Shown: positions 42,888-50,878 of the stretch, in pieces
How the letters are laid out: each line of letters starts with the position of its first letter
Position numbering within the stretch: the stretch's first letter is position 1
Assembly: GCA_963814355.1 (NCBI GenBank)
Contig: CAWFCZ010000005.1
Coordinates: 175,145 to 239,144 of the forward strand
Length of the DNA stretch: 64,000 nt
DNA from: JADGOV01 sp963814355
GTDB lineage: Bacteria; Actinomycetota; Actinomycetes; JADGOV01
Reading direction: 5' to 3'
The notes under the pieces: model-generated
Told to the model about the DNA's origin: nothing
The model's input: only the letters and a program-made list of their open reading frames with translations
Databases searched by the model: none
Made by a program: the position numbers and the translations under genes

Positions 42888-45361
42888 GCGCACCCGCGCT
42901 GCGGGCCGTGCAGCCCGATGCCACGCCCGGCGGGGGGATCGAGTCGGGGTGGCGGCAGTGGCTGGCCTCGCGCCTTGACCCGAGCTGGCGGCCCGGCGAG
43001 TGGGACGAACGGCTCGCGTTGTTCACCGGCGACCTGAGCAGCGAGCGGACCGCGGCGTGGGCATGCCGCACGCCGGGGTGCCCGAGCGCGACCCGCTACC
43101 ACCACCGGCGCTGCAACAACTGCCGGAGGTCGCGGGCGAGCCTGGGTGTCGGCTGGGACCAGTTCGACGCCGACCCGCCCCGCCATCGCCTCCGGCCATC
43201 CGATCGCGGCGCCTGCCTGGTGCCCGGCTGTCAAGGCGAGCGGCACTGCGTTGGCCTGTGTTTTCGGCACGAGCGGTCGTGGCGGAAGGACCCGGCCGAG
43301 CCGGTCGCCTCGTTCGCCGCCCGCGCCCGGCCGCTGGTCCGCGGCGGGGACTGCCGGGTCTCGGGCTGTGGCCGGGAGGCGATCGCGCCCCGGCGGGGGC
43401 TGTGCCGGTTCCACGACCAGCGGCTGCACCGCCGCCACGACCTTTCGCGGTTCAGCGCCGAGCAGCTGGCGTCCTGGATCGCCGCCGAGTCACCGCTGCT
43501 GGGAATCCACCAGTTCTCCTTGGCCGGGTTGGCGCCGACGGTTCGCCTCGAGCTGCGCTACGCACTGCAGTGCCGCGACGCATCCCCACCACCGCTTGAC
43601 CCGAGCGCGATGCGGATCTTGACGCGGCGGCTGGCCGGGACCCAGTCGATGCGCGATGCCAACGCCGTGGCCATCTGCGCATCCGGCGGTCAGCAGTACG
43701 ACGCGATGATCCGCGGACTGTTTCGCGACCTGCGCCGGCACCTGGACCAGGCGTGGGCCGCGTTCACCGGCGTCGACCCGTTCGGCGGCGACGTCTGGCA
43801 GGTGGCGCTGCTCGACCTGCAAACGAACGCCTCGCGGCGCTGGCCGGCCACCCGCGGCGTGGTCGACTTCCGTGCCGTCGAACTTCCCTGGCTGCGCGAG
43901 GTGGCCAAAGACTGGGCCCGCGCCACTCGGCCGCATCTGCAGCGGCTGCGGGAAACGCTGCGCGCCTGCCAGTCCGCCTCGGTGGTGCTGGTCGCCGCCG
44001 GCCGGACCGACCCGACCGAACTGGGCGCCGGAGACTTCACCCGCATCGTCGCCGCACTGCGCGAGCAGCACCGCGATGACGGCAGCTTGTACTCGGCGTC
44101 GCATCGCAACCTGCTGACCCACCAGTTCTGCGAGGTGATCGACCACGGCCGCGCCGCCGGTCTGCTGGCCGACGTGCCGGACACCTTCCGAGCCGTCCGC
44201 CGACGCTGGCACGTCGCCGAGCAGGCCAACGAAGACGAGCTCGGCAAGGCCCTGCCCGAGTCGGTGATCCGCCAGCTCGATGCCCACCTGCACCTGCTCG
44301 GACCGGCCGGCCACGCCGGCTCCATCAGCGGTGAGCAGCTGCGGGCGATGCACCAGACGATCTACCGCATCCTACGCGACACCGGTCGCCGGCCGGGTGA
44401 GGTCACCAGCCTGCGGATCGGCTGCATCGAGATGATCGAGGACCAGCACAACCTCGTCTATGACAACCACAAGGCCGGCCGGATGCGCCGGCGGCTGCCG
44501 ATCACCGAAGAAACCGCAGCGACCATTCTGGACTGGCAGCCTCAACGCGAGCGGTGGTCCACCCCGCCGGCGCAGCGGAACTGGCTGTTCCCCAGTCCAC
44601 TGCTGCGCGCCCAACAGTCCCAGGGCCACCTCACCGCCTCGGCGGTCGCCGGGGCGTTCAAGGCCTGGGTGGCACGCATCGGCCGCATCGACAGCGAGCT
44701 GCTCGGTCCAGACGGCTCGCCCGTCCCCTACGACCCGTCGCTGATCGTGCCGTACGCGCTGCGCCACTCCTACGCCCAACGCCACGCCGACGCCGGCGTC
44801 CCCGTCGACGTGCTCAAAGAGCTCATGGACCACGTCTCGGTGACCACCACCATGGGCTACTACCGAATCAGTCTCAAGCGCAAGCAACAGGCCATCCGCT
44901 CGGTCGGGGCGCTGGCCACCGACGCGTCGGGCAGGCCAGCGCCGTTCACCGAGCCGGCGGCCTACGAGCGGGCGTCGGTGTCGGTGCCGTTCGGCAACTG
45001 CACCGAACCCTCCAACGTCAAGGCCGGAGGCGGTGCCTGCCCAATCCGCTTCCAGTGCGCCGGCTGCGGCTTCTACCGACCCGACCCCTCCTACCTGCCG
45101 GCGCTCGAACAGCACATCGCCGAACTGCGCGCCGAACGGGAAACCGCGCGGGCGATGCAGGCCGCCGACTACGTACTCGCCAACCTCACCGCCCAGATCG
45201 AGTCGTTCACCGGCGCCGCCGAAACAATGCGCCGCCGACTCGCCGAACTCGGCCCCGCCGAGCGCGCCGACGTCGAAGACGCCAGCCGGCTGCTGCGCCG
45301 CGCCAGGGCGGCCCGGCACCTCCCGCTGCTGCCCACCCCCTCGGCCGGGCACGCCGGATGA
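42884..45361 (+). CDS. tyrosine recombinase 3 of the trio (large, Cys-rich, TnpB/RitC-like)
   Basis: An 825-residue protein. The N-terminal 180 residues contain several zinc-finger-like pairs (CRTPGCPSATRYHHRRCNNC, CLVPGCQGERHCVGLCFRH, CRVSGCGREAIAPRRGLC). The recombinase domain lies at about 480-670 with Arg in DTGRRPGEVTSLR, ALRHSYAQR (first His replaced by Tyr) and ELMDHVSVTTTMGYYRIS with the nucleophilic Tyr. A C-terminal Cys cluster (CPIRFQCAGCGFYRPDPSYL) and a coiled coil follow. It resembles the large TnpB-like member of Tn554/RIT systems. It overlaps both neighbours by 4 bases. Confidence 0.85.
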   Translation: MSAPALRAVQPDATPGGGIESGWRQWLASRLDPSWRPGEWDERLALFTGDLSSERTAAWACRTPGCPSATRYHHRRCNNCRRSRASLGVGWDQFDADPPRHRLRPSDRGACLVPGCQGERHCVGLCFRHERSWRKDPAEPVASFAARARPLVRGGDCRVSGCGREAIAPRRGLCRFHDQRLHRRHDLSRFSAEQLASWIAAESPLLGIHQFSLAGLAPTVRLELRYALQCRDASPPPLDPSAMRILTRRLAGTQSMRDANAVAICASGGQQYDAMIRGLFRDLRRHLDQAWAAFTGVDPFGGDVWQVALLDLQTNASRRWPATRGVVDFRAVELPWLREVAKDWARATRPHLQRLRETLRACQSASVVLVAAGRTDPTELGAGDFTRIVAALREQHRDDGSLYSASHRNLLTHQFCEVIDHGRAAGLLADVPDTFRAVRRRWHVAEQANEDELGKALPESVIRQLDAHLHLLGPAGHAGSISGEQLRAMHQTIYRILRDTGRRPGEVTSLRIGCIEMIEDQHNLVYDNHKAGRMRRRLPITEETAATILDWQPQRERWSTPPAQRNWLFPSPLLRAQQSQGHLTASAVAGAFKAWVARIGRIDSELLGPDGSPVPYDPSLIVPYALRHSYAQRHADAGVPVDVLKELMDHVSVTTTMGYYRISLKRKQQAIRSVGALATDASGRPAPFTEPAAYERASVSVPFGNCTEPSNVKAGGGACPIRFQCAGCGFYRPDPSYLPALEQHIAELRAERETARAMQAADYVLANLTAQIESFTGAAETMRRRLAELGPAERADVEDASRLLRRARAARHLPLLPTPSAGHAG

Positions 45362-45948
45362 GCACCGTCCGACCCGGACACAACCCCCGCGCCGACGCGC
45401 TCCGCGCGGCCCGGTCGCGAGACAGCCAGGACAAGCGTCGACGCGTCCTCGACGCCCTACAGGCGCTGGAGAACACCGGCACGCCGATCACCGCCGCCCG
45501 GCTCGCCGCGGCCGCAGGAGTATCCGCCTGGCTGGTCTACGCCGACGGCGTCCGCGAACACCTCGACGCCGCGCGGCGCCGCCAAGCCGAGCACGACAGC
45601 CCACCAACCCCGGCCGTCCCCACGACCGGACGCGAACCCGCCAGCATGGCCAGCCTGCGCACCGACCTCGCCGTCGCCCGCGCCGAAATCCGCCGACTGC
45701 GCGCCGAAGGCGACAAACTCCGCAACCGACTACGCCTGCACCTGGGTGCCGAGATCGAGGGACCAGAACGGGCCGAACTCATCGCCCGCGTCGCCGACCT
45801 CGAAACCAACGCCCGCCACCTGATCGTCGAACGCGACGCCCGCGCAGCAGAGGCCGACCACGTCCGCCGCCAGGTCCGCGAACTCGAAGACGACCTCACC
45901 GCCGCACGAGAAAGCCTGCGCCGCATCATCCGAGAAACCAACACATGA
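45358..45948 (+). CDS. DUF6262 / TnpC-like partner protein
   Basis: A 196-residue protein with a short N-terminal helical domain (ADALRAARSRDSQDKRRRVL, ALENTGTPITAARLAAAAGV, a HTH-like unit with SAWLVYADGVREHL) and a long C-terminal coiled coil (about 95-190). This is the layout of DUF6262 proteins, which accompany TnpB-type recombinases and correspond to TnpC of Tn554. It probably binds element DNA and aids orientation or specificity. ATGA overlap with recombinase 3 places it in the same operon. Confidence 0.75.
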   Translation: MSTVRPGHNPRADALRAARSRDSQDKRRRVLDALQALENTGTPITAARLAAAAGVSAWLVYADGVREHLDAARRRQAEHDSPPTPAVPTTGREPASMASLRTDLAVARAEIRRLRAEGDKLRNRLRLHLGAEIEGPERAELIARVADLETNARHLIVERDARAAEADHVRRQVRELEDDLTAARESLRRIIRETNT

Positions 45949-46577
45949 CGACGCCGGCCTCGTGGCTGACCTGCCTCACCTGCCTCAGACCACGAAACAC
46001 CGCCCGACCAGGACACTTTCAAGATCGACTACAGATAACGCTGGCCACCGAGCTGATCAACATGGGGGTGCCGCTGCACGTCGTGCAGCGCTACTTCGGC
46101 CACCTGTCCCCGAAAATGACCATGCACTACGCACAGACACTGGAAGAGACCCACCGTCGGGAGTTCCTCCGCTACCGCAAGATCACCGCCGATGGCGGCG
46201 AGCTGGACGTCTCCCCGGAGGACCTCTACGACCTGCTCGCGCTCGACCAACGCACCGACCGGGTGCTGCCCAACGGCCTTTGCATGCTTCCACCCCGGGA
46301 CACCTGCAACCGCGGCAACGCCTGCCTGACCTGCACCAAGTTCGTCACCGACGCCTCCTTCCTCGACGAGCACCGGACCCAGCACGGCCGCCTCCTCGAG
46401 CTGGTCACAGCCCGGGACGCGGCGCATCTACAGCGGACCGGCCGGCCGATGTCCGAGGAGAACGTCTGGAAGCGCGAGCGGCTACGCGAGCGCCAAGCCC
46501 TCGAGCGCATCATCGGCAAGCTCGAACGAGACGACCTGACCGGTCAAGCGATCCGAGCCCCGGGAGTGCCACGATGA
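45945..46577 (+). pseudogene. C-terminal part of a second TnpB-like tyrosine recombinase
   Basis: A 210-residue open frame that starts by ATGA overlap with the DUF6262 gene, but after about 25 unrelated residues reads LATELINMGVPLHVVQRYFG, then HLSPKMTMHYAQT, the nucleophilic-Tyr segment of a tyrosine recombinase, followed by the TnpB-like Cys region (LPPRDTCNRGNACLTCTKFV) and a basic tail. The core-binding domain, first Arg and HxxR are absent. It is the 3' end of another recombinase gene, of a different subgroup from recombinase 3, so it belongs to a second element. Confidence 0.7.
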
Positions 46578-46983
46578 CCGAACCGCAGCACGTGACCAAC
46601 CTGCGTCGGGCGGCCCAGCGGAAGAGCCAGCACGCCGAGACGCGGGTCGACGCGGCGATCCGCGAGCTGGTCCGCGCGGAGAGCCGATCAACTTCCGCTC
46701 CGTGCAACGCGAGTCCGGCGCGTCGATTTCCTTCCTCTACGGGCCCAAGATGCGCAACCGCATCCAACAGCTGCGCGACCAACAACACGAGACGCCGGCG
46801 CGACCCGCGCCGGCACCGCCGGACCCGGGAACGAGCAGCGTGGTGCGCACCCTGTCCCACCAGCTCACCGAACTGCGAGCCCGCCACCAGCGCGAGACAC
46901 GCGAACTCCGCGAGGCCCTCGCGGCCGCGCACGCCGAGCTGCTCGCCCTGCGCCGCCAACTGGGCACCAGGGCCACGACCTGA
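46574..46983 (+). pseudogene. second DUF6262-like gene with a frameshift
   Basis: The frame from ATG 46574 reads VTNLRRAAQRKSQHAETRVD then AAIRELVRA; near 46680 a one-base shift is needed to continue as PINFRSVQRESGASISFLYG, then the coiled-coil tail to 46983. This is the DUF6262/TnpC pattern again, distinct in sequence from the copy at 45.4 kb. It overlaps the recombinase remnant by ATGA, as expected for the end of a Tn554-like operon. Confidence 0.6.
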
Positions 46984-47041
46984 CCACGCCTCACCGCAGC
47001 TGCCTTCCGGACGAATACTTGTGGAGCGGCGGGGACGCGGG

Positions 47042-47398
47042 TCAGCGGGTGCGGGTGGTGGCCAGGATCCGAGCGAGGGCGTCTAGGGCGCCGGGCACCA
47101 GGCGGTAGTAGGCCCATCGACCTCGTTGCTCTCGCTGCAGCAGCCCGGCGTCGACGAGCACTCTCATGTGGTGCGACACGGTGGGTTGGGACAGCCCGAC
47201 CGGTGCGGTCAGGTCGCAGATGCACGCCTCCGCGTCCGGTTGACCGGCGATCAAGGACACCAACCGCAACCGGGTCGGTTCGGCCAGCGCCTTGAGTACC
47301 CCGGCCAGGCGTTCGGCGGCCGCCTCGTCCAACGCGCCCTCAGTGAGGGGGGAACAGCACGCGGCCAGATCTTCCGCCAGAGCCGGCCCGGTCGCCAT
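47042..47398 (-). CDS. arsR: ArsR-family arsenical repressor
   Basis: A 118-residue winged-helix protein (LKALAEPTRLRLVSLIAGQP, VGLSQPTVSHHMRVLVDAGL). Cysteines lie at residues 14-15 (AACCSP) and 59/61 (EACICDLT). The vicinal N-terminal pair plus a Cys near position 55-60 is the arsenite site type described for the Corynebacterium ArsR, so it should release DNA upon As(III) or Sb(III) binding. It is divergent from arsM with a 71-86 base spacer and probably represses the whole cluster. Confidence 0.9.
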   Translation of the reverse strand: MATGPALAEDLAACCSPLTEGALDEAAAERLAGVLKALAEPTRLRLVSLIAGQPDAEACICDLTAPVGLSQPTVSHHMRVLVDAGLLQREQRGRWAYYRLVPGALDALARILATTRTR

Positions 47399-47484
47399 GC
47401 CTCCAGCATGGCATACCTATTGACACCTGTCGATGTGTGGTGCATCGTCAGACGTATCGAAGAACGTCAATGAGCGGAGGCGGG
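47399..47484. promoter_or_regulatory. arsR/arsM divergent promoter-operator
   Basis: A consensus TTGACA hexamer at 47420-47425 faces arsM, with a CATCGT-like -10 at 47443-47448 (17-base spacer). A CGATG-N7-CATCG dyad (47431-47447) lies over the spacer and -10 region, suitable for binding of a dimeric ArsR. Confidence 0.45.
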
Positions 47485-48471
47485 ATGACCACGAGTACGG
47501 ATCCGACGCGTGAGCAGGTGCGGGCACGGTACGCCGCCGCGGCGATCGCAGTCACCAGCGGAGAGGACTGTGGGTGCGGCCGGTCAGCGGCCGCGCACGT
47601 GGAGGCCGGGTGCTCCCCGGCCGGTGGGACCGAGTCGTCATGCTGCACGCCACAGGCGCTGGACCAGGATGCCGAGGCGTTCGGCGCCGGGCTGTACTCC
47701 CCGGTGGAGCAAGAGCAGCTACCGGCGGCGGCCGTCGCAGCCAGTCTCGGTTGCGGCAACCCGCTGGCGGTGGCCGATCTGCACCCGGGGGAGGTGGTGC
47801 TCGACCTGGGCTCCGGCGGCGGCATCGATGTGCTGCTGTCCGCGCGGCGGGTAGGCCCCACCGGGTTCGCCTACGGCGTGGACATGACTGAGGAAATGCT
47901 GTCCCTGGCCCGAGCGAACGCAGCGAAGGCCGGCGCGTCGAACGTGGAGTTCCTCTCCGGGACGATCGAGCAGATTCCCTTGCCGGACGCGTCGGTGGAC
48001 GTGGTCATCTCGAACTGCGTGATCAACCTGTCGGTGGACAAGCCAGCTGTTCTGGCCGAGATGTTCCGGGTGCTCCGCGCCGGCGGGCGGATCGGCGTCA
48101 GTGACGTGGTTGCCGACGACACCGTGTCGCCGGAGGAGCGCGCCGCCCGGGGCAGCTACGCCGGATGCATCGCCGGCGCCCTGTCCCGCCAGGAATACCT
48201 CGACGGGCTGACCGCGGCAGGTTTCGCCGGCACGTCGGTGACCTTCACGCACGAGGCCGTGCCCGGCATGCACGCGGCCGTCATCCGAGCCACCAAACCC
48301 GCCACTGCCACCTCCAGAGACTCTGCGGCCTCTGAAGGCACCACGGCCGGATGCTGCTCGAACGAGGAGCACGCCACATGCTGCGATCCGGCGGCCAAGA
48401 CCGCCTGCTGCGATCAGATCCCTGCCGACGCAACGGCGGCGGGACCGCCCCCAAACTGCACCTGCTCCTGA
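47485..48471 (+). CDS. arsM: arsenite S-adenosylmethionine methyltransferase
   Basis: A protein of about 328 residues. The SAM-binding motif is VVLDLGSGGGIDVLLSARRV, and the arsenite-binding cysteines are in the N-terminal CCTPQ region, ISNCVINLSVDKP and SYAGCIAGAL, the standard ArsM set. It methylates As(III) to volatile or exportable forms. A Cys-rich C-terminal tail (GCCSNEEHATCCDPAAKTAC, CTCS) may bind extra metalloid. The ATG at 47485 is chosen because GGAGGCGGG sits just before it; ATG 47470 is possible. First gene of the operon arsM-arsR-acr3-arsC. Confidence 0.9.
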   Translation: MTTSTDPTREQVRARYAAAAIAVTSGEDCGCGRSAAAHVEAGCSPAGGTESSCCTPQALDQDAEAFGAGLYSPVEQEQLPAAAVAASLGCGNPLAVADLHPGEVVLDLGSGGGIDVLLSARRVGPTGFAYGVDMTEEMLSLARANAAKAGASNVEFLSGTIEQIPLPDASVDVVISNCVINLSVDKPAVLAEMFRVLRAGGRIGVSDVVADDTVSPEERAARGSYAGCIAGALSRQEYLDGLTAAGFAGTSVTFTHEAVPGMHAAVIRATKPATATSRDSAASEGTTAGCCSNEEHATCCDPAAKTACCDQIPADATAAGPPPNCTCS

Positions 48472-48496
48472 CTTCGCCCGCTACCCCACGACCGGC

Positions 48497-48868
48497 GTGC
48501 TGCAGTTCACCGGCCGGGAGTTGACAGAACCGCCCGGTCCGGTGTCGTATCAGCGCATGCTGACGACAGCGCGGACTGATGCGACGTTGCGGGCGTTGGG
48601 CGATCCGCTTCGGGCGCGGATTGTGGAGCTGCTCGCCGGCGAGCAGTTGTGCACCTGTCATCTGGTGGAGCTGACCGGGGCGCGGCAGACGAACCTGTCG
48701 AATCATCTGCGAGTTCTGCGGGACGCCGGGGTGGTGGAATCCGAACCGGTGGGTCGATACACGTACTACCGGCTCCGGCCGGAGGCGATCGCCGGGCTCG
48801 CCGAGCACTACTCGGACCTGGCCGACCGCGCCACCCGGGCCGGGCGGATCCGCCGGCCGTGCGAATGA
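48497..48868 (+). CDS. arsR: second ArsR-family regulator
   Basis: An ArsR protein of 123 residues (or 103 if started at ATG 48557). The DNA-binding region is ALGDPLRARIVELLAGEQLC followed by LTGARQTNLSNHLRVLRDAG, and the metal site is the CTCH motif at the start of the recognition helix, the classical ELCxCDL position. Two different ArsR types in one cluster suggest separate control of the two halves or hetero-regulation. Its stop overlaps the acr3 start (ATGA). Confidence 0.88.
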   Translation: MLQFTGRELTEPPGPVSYQRMLTTARTDATLRALGDPLRARIVELLAGEQLCTCHLVELTGARQTNLSNHLRVLRDAGVVESEPVGRYTYYRLRPEAIAGLAEHYSDLADRATRAGRIRRPCE

Positions 48869-49959
48869 GCACCCCCATGGAGACGTCCGCTGCACCCGCG
48901 GGGGAGGCTCATGTCGCCGCCCGGTTGTCGACGCTGGACCGGTTCCTGCCGTTGTGGATCGGCGCGGCGATGCTCATCGGGCTGATGCTGGGTCGGCTGG
49001 TACCCGGGCTGAACGACGCGCTGGACGCGGTGCAGGTCGGCGCGACGTCGCTGCCGATCGCTCTCGGCCTGCTGTTGATGATGTATCCGGTGCTCGCCAA
49101 GGTCCGCTACGGGGAGCTGGACCGGATCGCCGCGGACCGGCGGATGCTCATCTCCTCGCTGATCCTGAATTGGGTGGCCGGACCCGCGTTGATGTTCACC
49201 CTGGCCTGGGTGCTGCTGCCCGACCTACCCGCCTACCGGACCGGGCTGATCATCGTGGGTCTGGCCCGGTGCATCGCGATGGTGCTGATCTGGAACGACC
49301 TGGCCTGCGGGGACCGAGAAGGCGCCGCGGTCCTGGTTGCGGTGAACTCGCTGTTTCAGATCGTCGCGTTCGCCGCCCTCGGCTGGTTCTATCTGCAGCT
49401 GCTACCCGGCTGGCTCGGCCTGGACACCGCGGCCTTGGAGGTGTCGGTCTGGGCGATCGCCCGCAGCGTGCTGATCTTCCTCGGAATTCCGCTGGCCGCC
49501 GGCTACCTCACCCGCACGCTGGGCGAACGCGCCCGCGGCCGGGACTGGTACGAAACCCGGTTCTTGCCTCGGATCGGGCCGTTGGCGCTCTACGGGCTGC
49601 TGTTCACCGTGGTGGTGCTGTTCGCCCTCCAAGGCGAGACGATCACCTCCGAGCCGCTGGACGTGGTCCGGATCGCCCTGCCGCTGCTCGCCTACTTCGC
49701 GGTCATGTGGACCGGGTCGTTCGCCCTCGGCCACGCCCTCGGCTTGTCCTACCCGCGGACCGCGACGCTGGCGTTCACCGCCGCCGGGAACAACTTCGAG
49801 CTCGCCATCGCCGTCGCGATCGGAGTGTTCGGGGTCACCAGTGGTCAGGCCCTCGCTGGCGTCGTCGGCCCGCTGATCGAAGTGCCCGCCCTGGTCGCCC
49901 TCGTCTACCTCGCCCTGCGGCTGCGCCGCCGCCTGACCTGGCCGGAGACCACCCCATGA
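48865..49959 (+). CDS. acr3: ACR3-type arsenite efflux permease
   Basis: A 364-residue protein with 10 membrane segments and the ACR3 hallmarks: LARCIAMVLIWNDLACGDRE with the essential cysteine in segment 4, and FTAAGNNFELAIAVAIGVFG in segment 9. It exports As(OH)3 as arsenite using the proton gradient. Coupled by ATGA overlaps to the ArsR gene before it and arsC after it. Confidence 0.95.
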   Translation: MSTPMETSAAPAGEAHVAARLSTLDRFLPLWIGAAMLIGLMLGRLVPGLNDALDAVQVGATSLPIALGLLLMMYPVLAKVRYGELDRIAADRRMLISSLILNWVAGPALMFTLAWVLLPDLPAYRTGLIIVGLARCIAMVLIWNDLACGDREGAAVLVAVNSLFQIVAFAALGWFYLQLLPGWLGLDTAALEVSVWAIARSVLIFLGIPLAAGYLTRTLGERARGRDWYETRFLPRIGPLALYGLLFTVVVLFALQGETITSEPLDVVRIALPLLAYFAVMWTGSFALGHALGLSYPRTATLAFTAAGNNFELAIAVAIGVFGVTSGQALAGVVGPLIEVPALVALVYLALRLRRRLTWPETTP

Positions 49960-50609
49960 CCACAACCCCGGATCCGGCGGCCCCGCCGGTCCACGTCAGC
50001 CGGGAGCTGCGCGCCGCGGTCGACGGGCTCACCGCCGAGTACACCGGCACCTACAGTCGGCAGACGGTCGAGGCCGTCCTGGTCGACTCCTACACCCGCC
50101 TGGCCCGAACCGCCCGCCTCCCTGCTCACCTTCCGCTACTCGCACACCGGTTCGCCCGCGACCGGCTCCGCGCCAGCGCGATCATGGAAGGATCCCTCAT
50201 GGCCGACCGCCCCGAAGTGCTGTTCGTCTGCGTGCACAACGCCGGCCGCTCCCAGATGGCCGCCGCCCTCCTGGACGACCACGCCAACGGAGACGTGGTC
50301 GTGCGCTCCGCCGGCAGCGCCCCAGCCAGTGCCATAAACCGCAACGTCATCGAGGTGATGAACGAGCTCGGCATCGACCTCACCCAGGAATTCCCCAAGC
50401 CCCTCACGGCCGAGGCCGTGCAGGCCAGCGACGTGGTCATCACGATGGGCTGCGGCGACGCCTGCCCCGTCTTCCCCGGCAAGCGCTACCTCGACTGGGA
50501 ACTCGACGACCCCGCCGGCCAAGACCTCGACACCGTCCGCCGCATCCGCGACGACATCGACACCCGCGTCCGGAACCTGCTCACCGAACTACTACCCGCC
50601 CGCACCTGA
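49956..50609 (+). CDS. arsC: arsenate reductase (LMW phosphatase-like) with N-terminal helical extension
   Basis: A 217-residue protein. Residues about 85-217 are a low-molecular-weight-phosphatase-type arsenate reductase: CVHNAGRSQMA is the CX5R loop and TMGCGDACPVFPGKRYLDWE carries the second and third redox cysteines and the Asp. The N-terminal 80 residues form a helical bundle (VSRELRAAVDGLTAEYTGTY, ARLPAHLPLLAHRFARDRLR) as in three-helix-bundle N-termini of some mycobacterial-type ArsC proteins. It reduces As(V) to As(III) for ArsM and Acr3. ATGA overlap with acr3. Confidence 0.92.
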   Translation: MTTTPDPAAPPVHVSRELRAAVDGLTAEYTGTYSRQTVEAVLVDSYTRLARTARLPAHLPLLAHRFARDRLRASAIMEGSLMADRPEVLFVCVHNAGRSQMAAALLDDHANGDVVVRSAGSAPASAINRNVIEVMNELGIDLTQEFPKPLTAEAVQASDVVITMGCGDACPVFPGKRYLDWELDDPAGQDLDTVRRIRDDIDTRVRNLLTELLPART

Positions 50610-50878
50610 GCACTCCCGCTGCGAACGCGCCTGCAGCGGGCCCCACCAGCTGATACCGCCAATCCGATCAAAGTCCCGTGCGGATAACGGCCGGTCCCTG
50701 CTGTACGTTAGACCGCTGGTGGCGCGTTCGTGCAGGACGAGATCGTCCGCACCGGGCACGGCCGCGCCGTCCCCTGCGAATACCCGCATAACGACGAGAA
50801 CGATGCGGTGCGCAACGCCGTGTTCGCTGATCGGGGCGGACGAAAGCGCGTAGGGCCTTGTCGGCCAACGGGCGGGGG

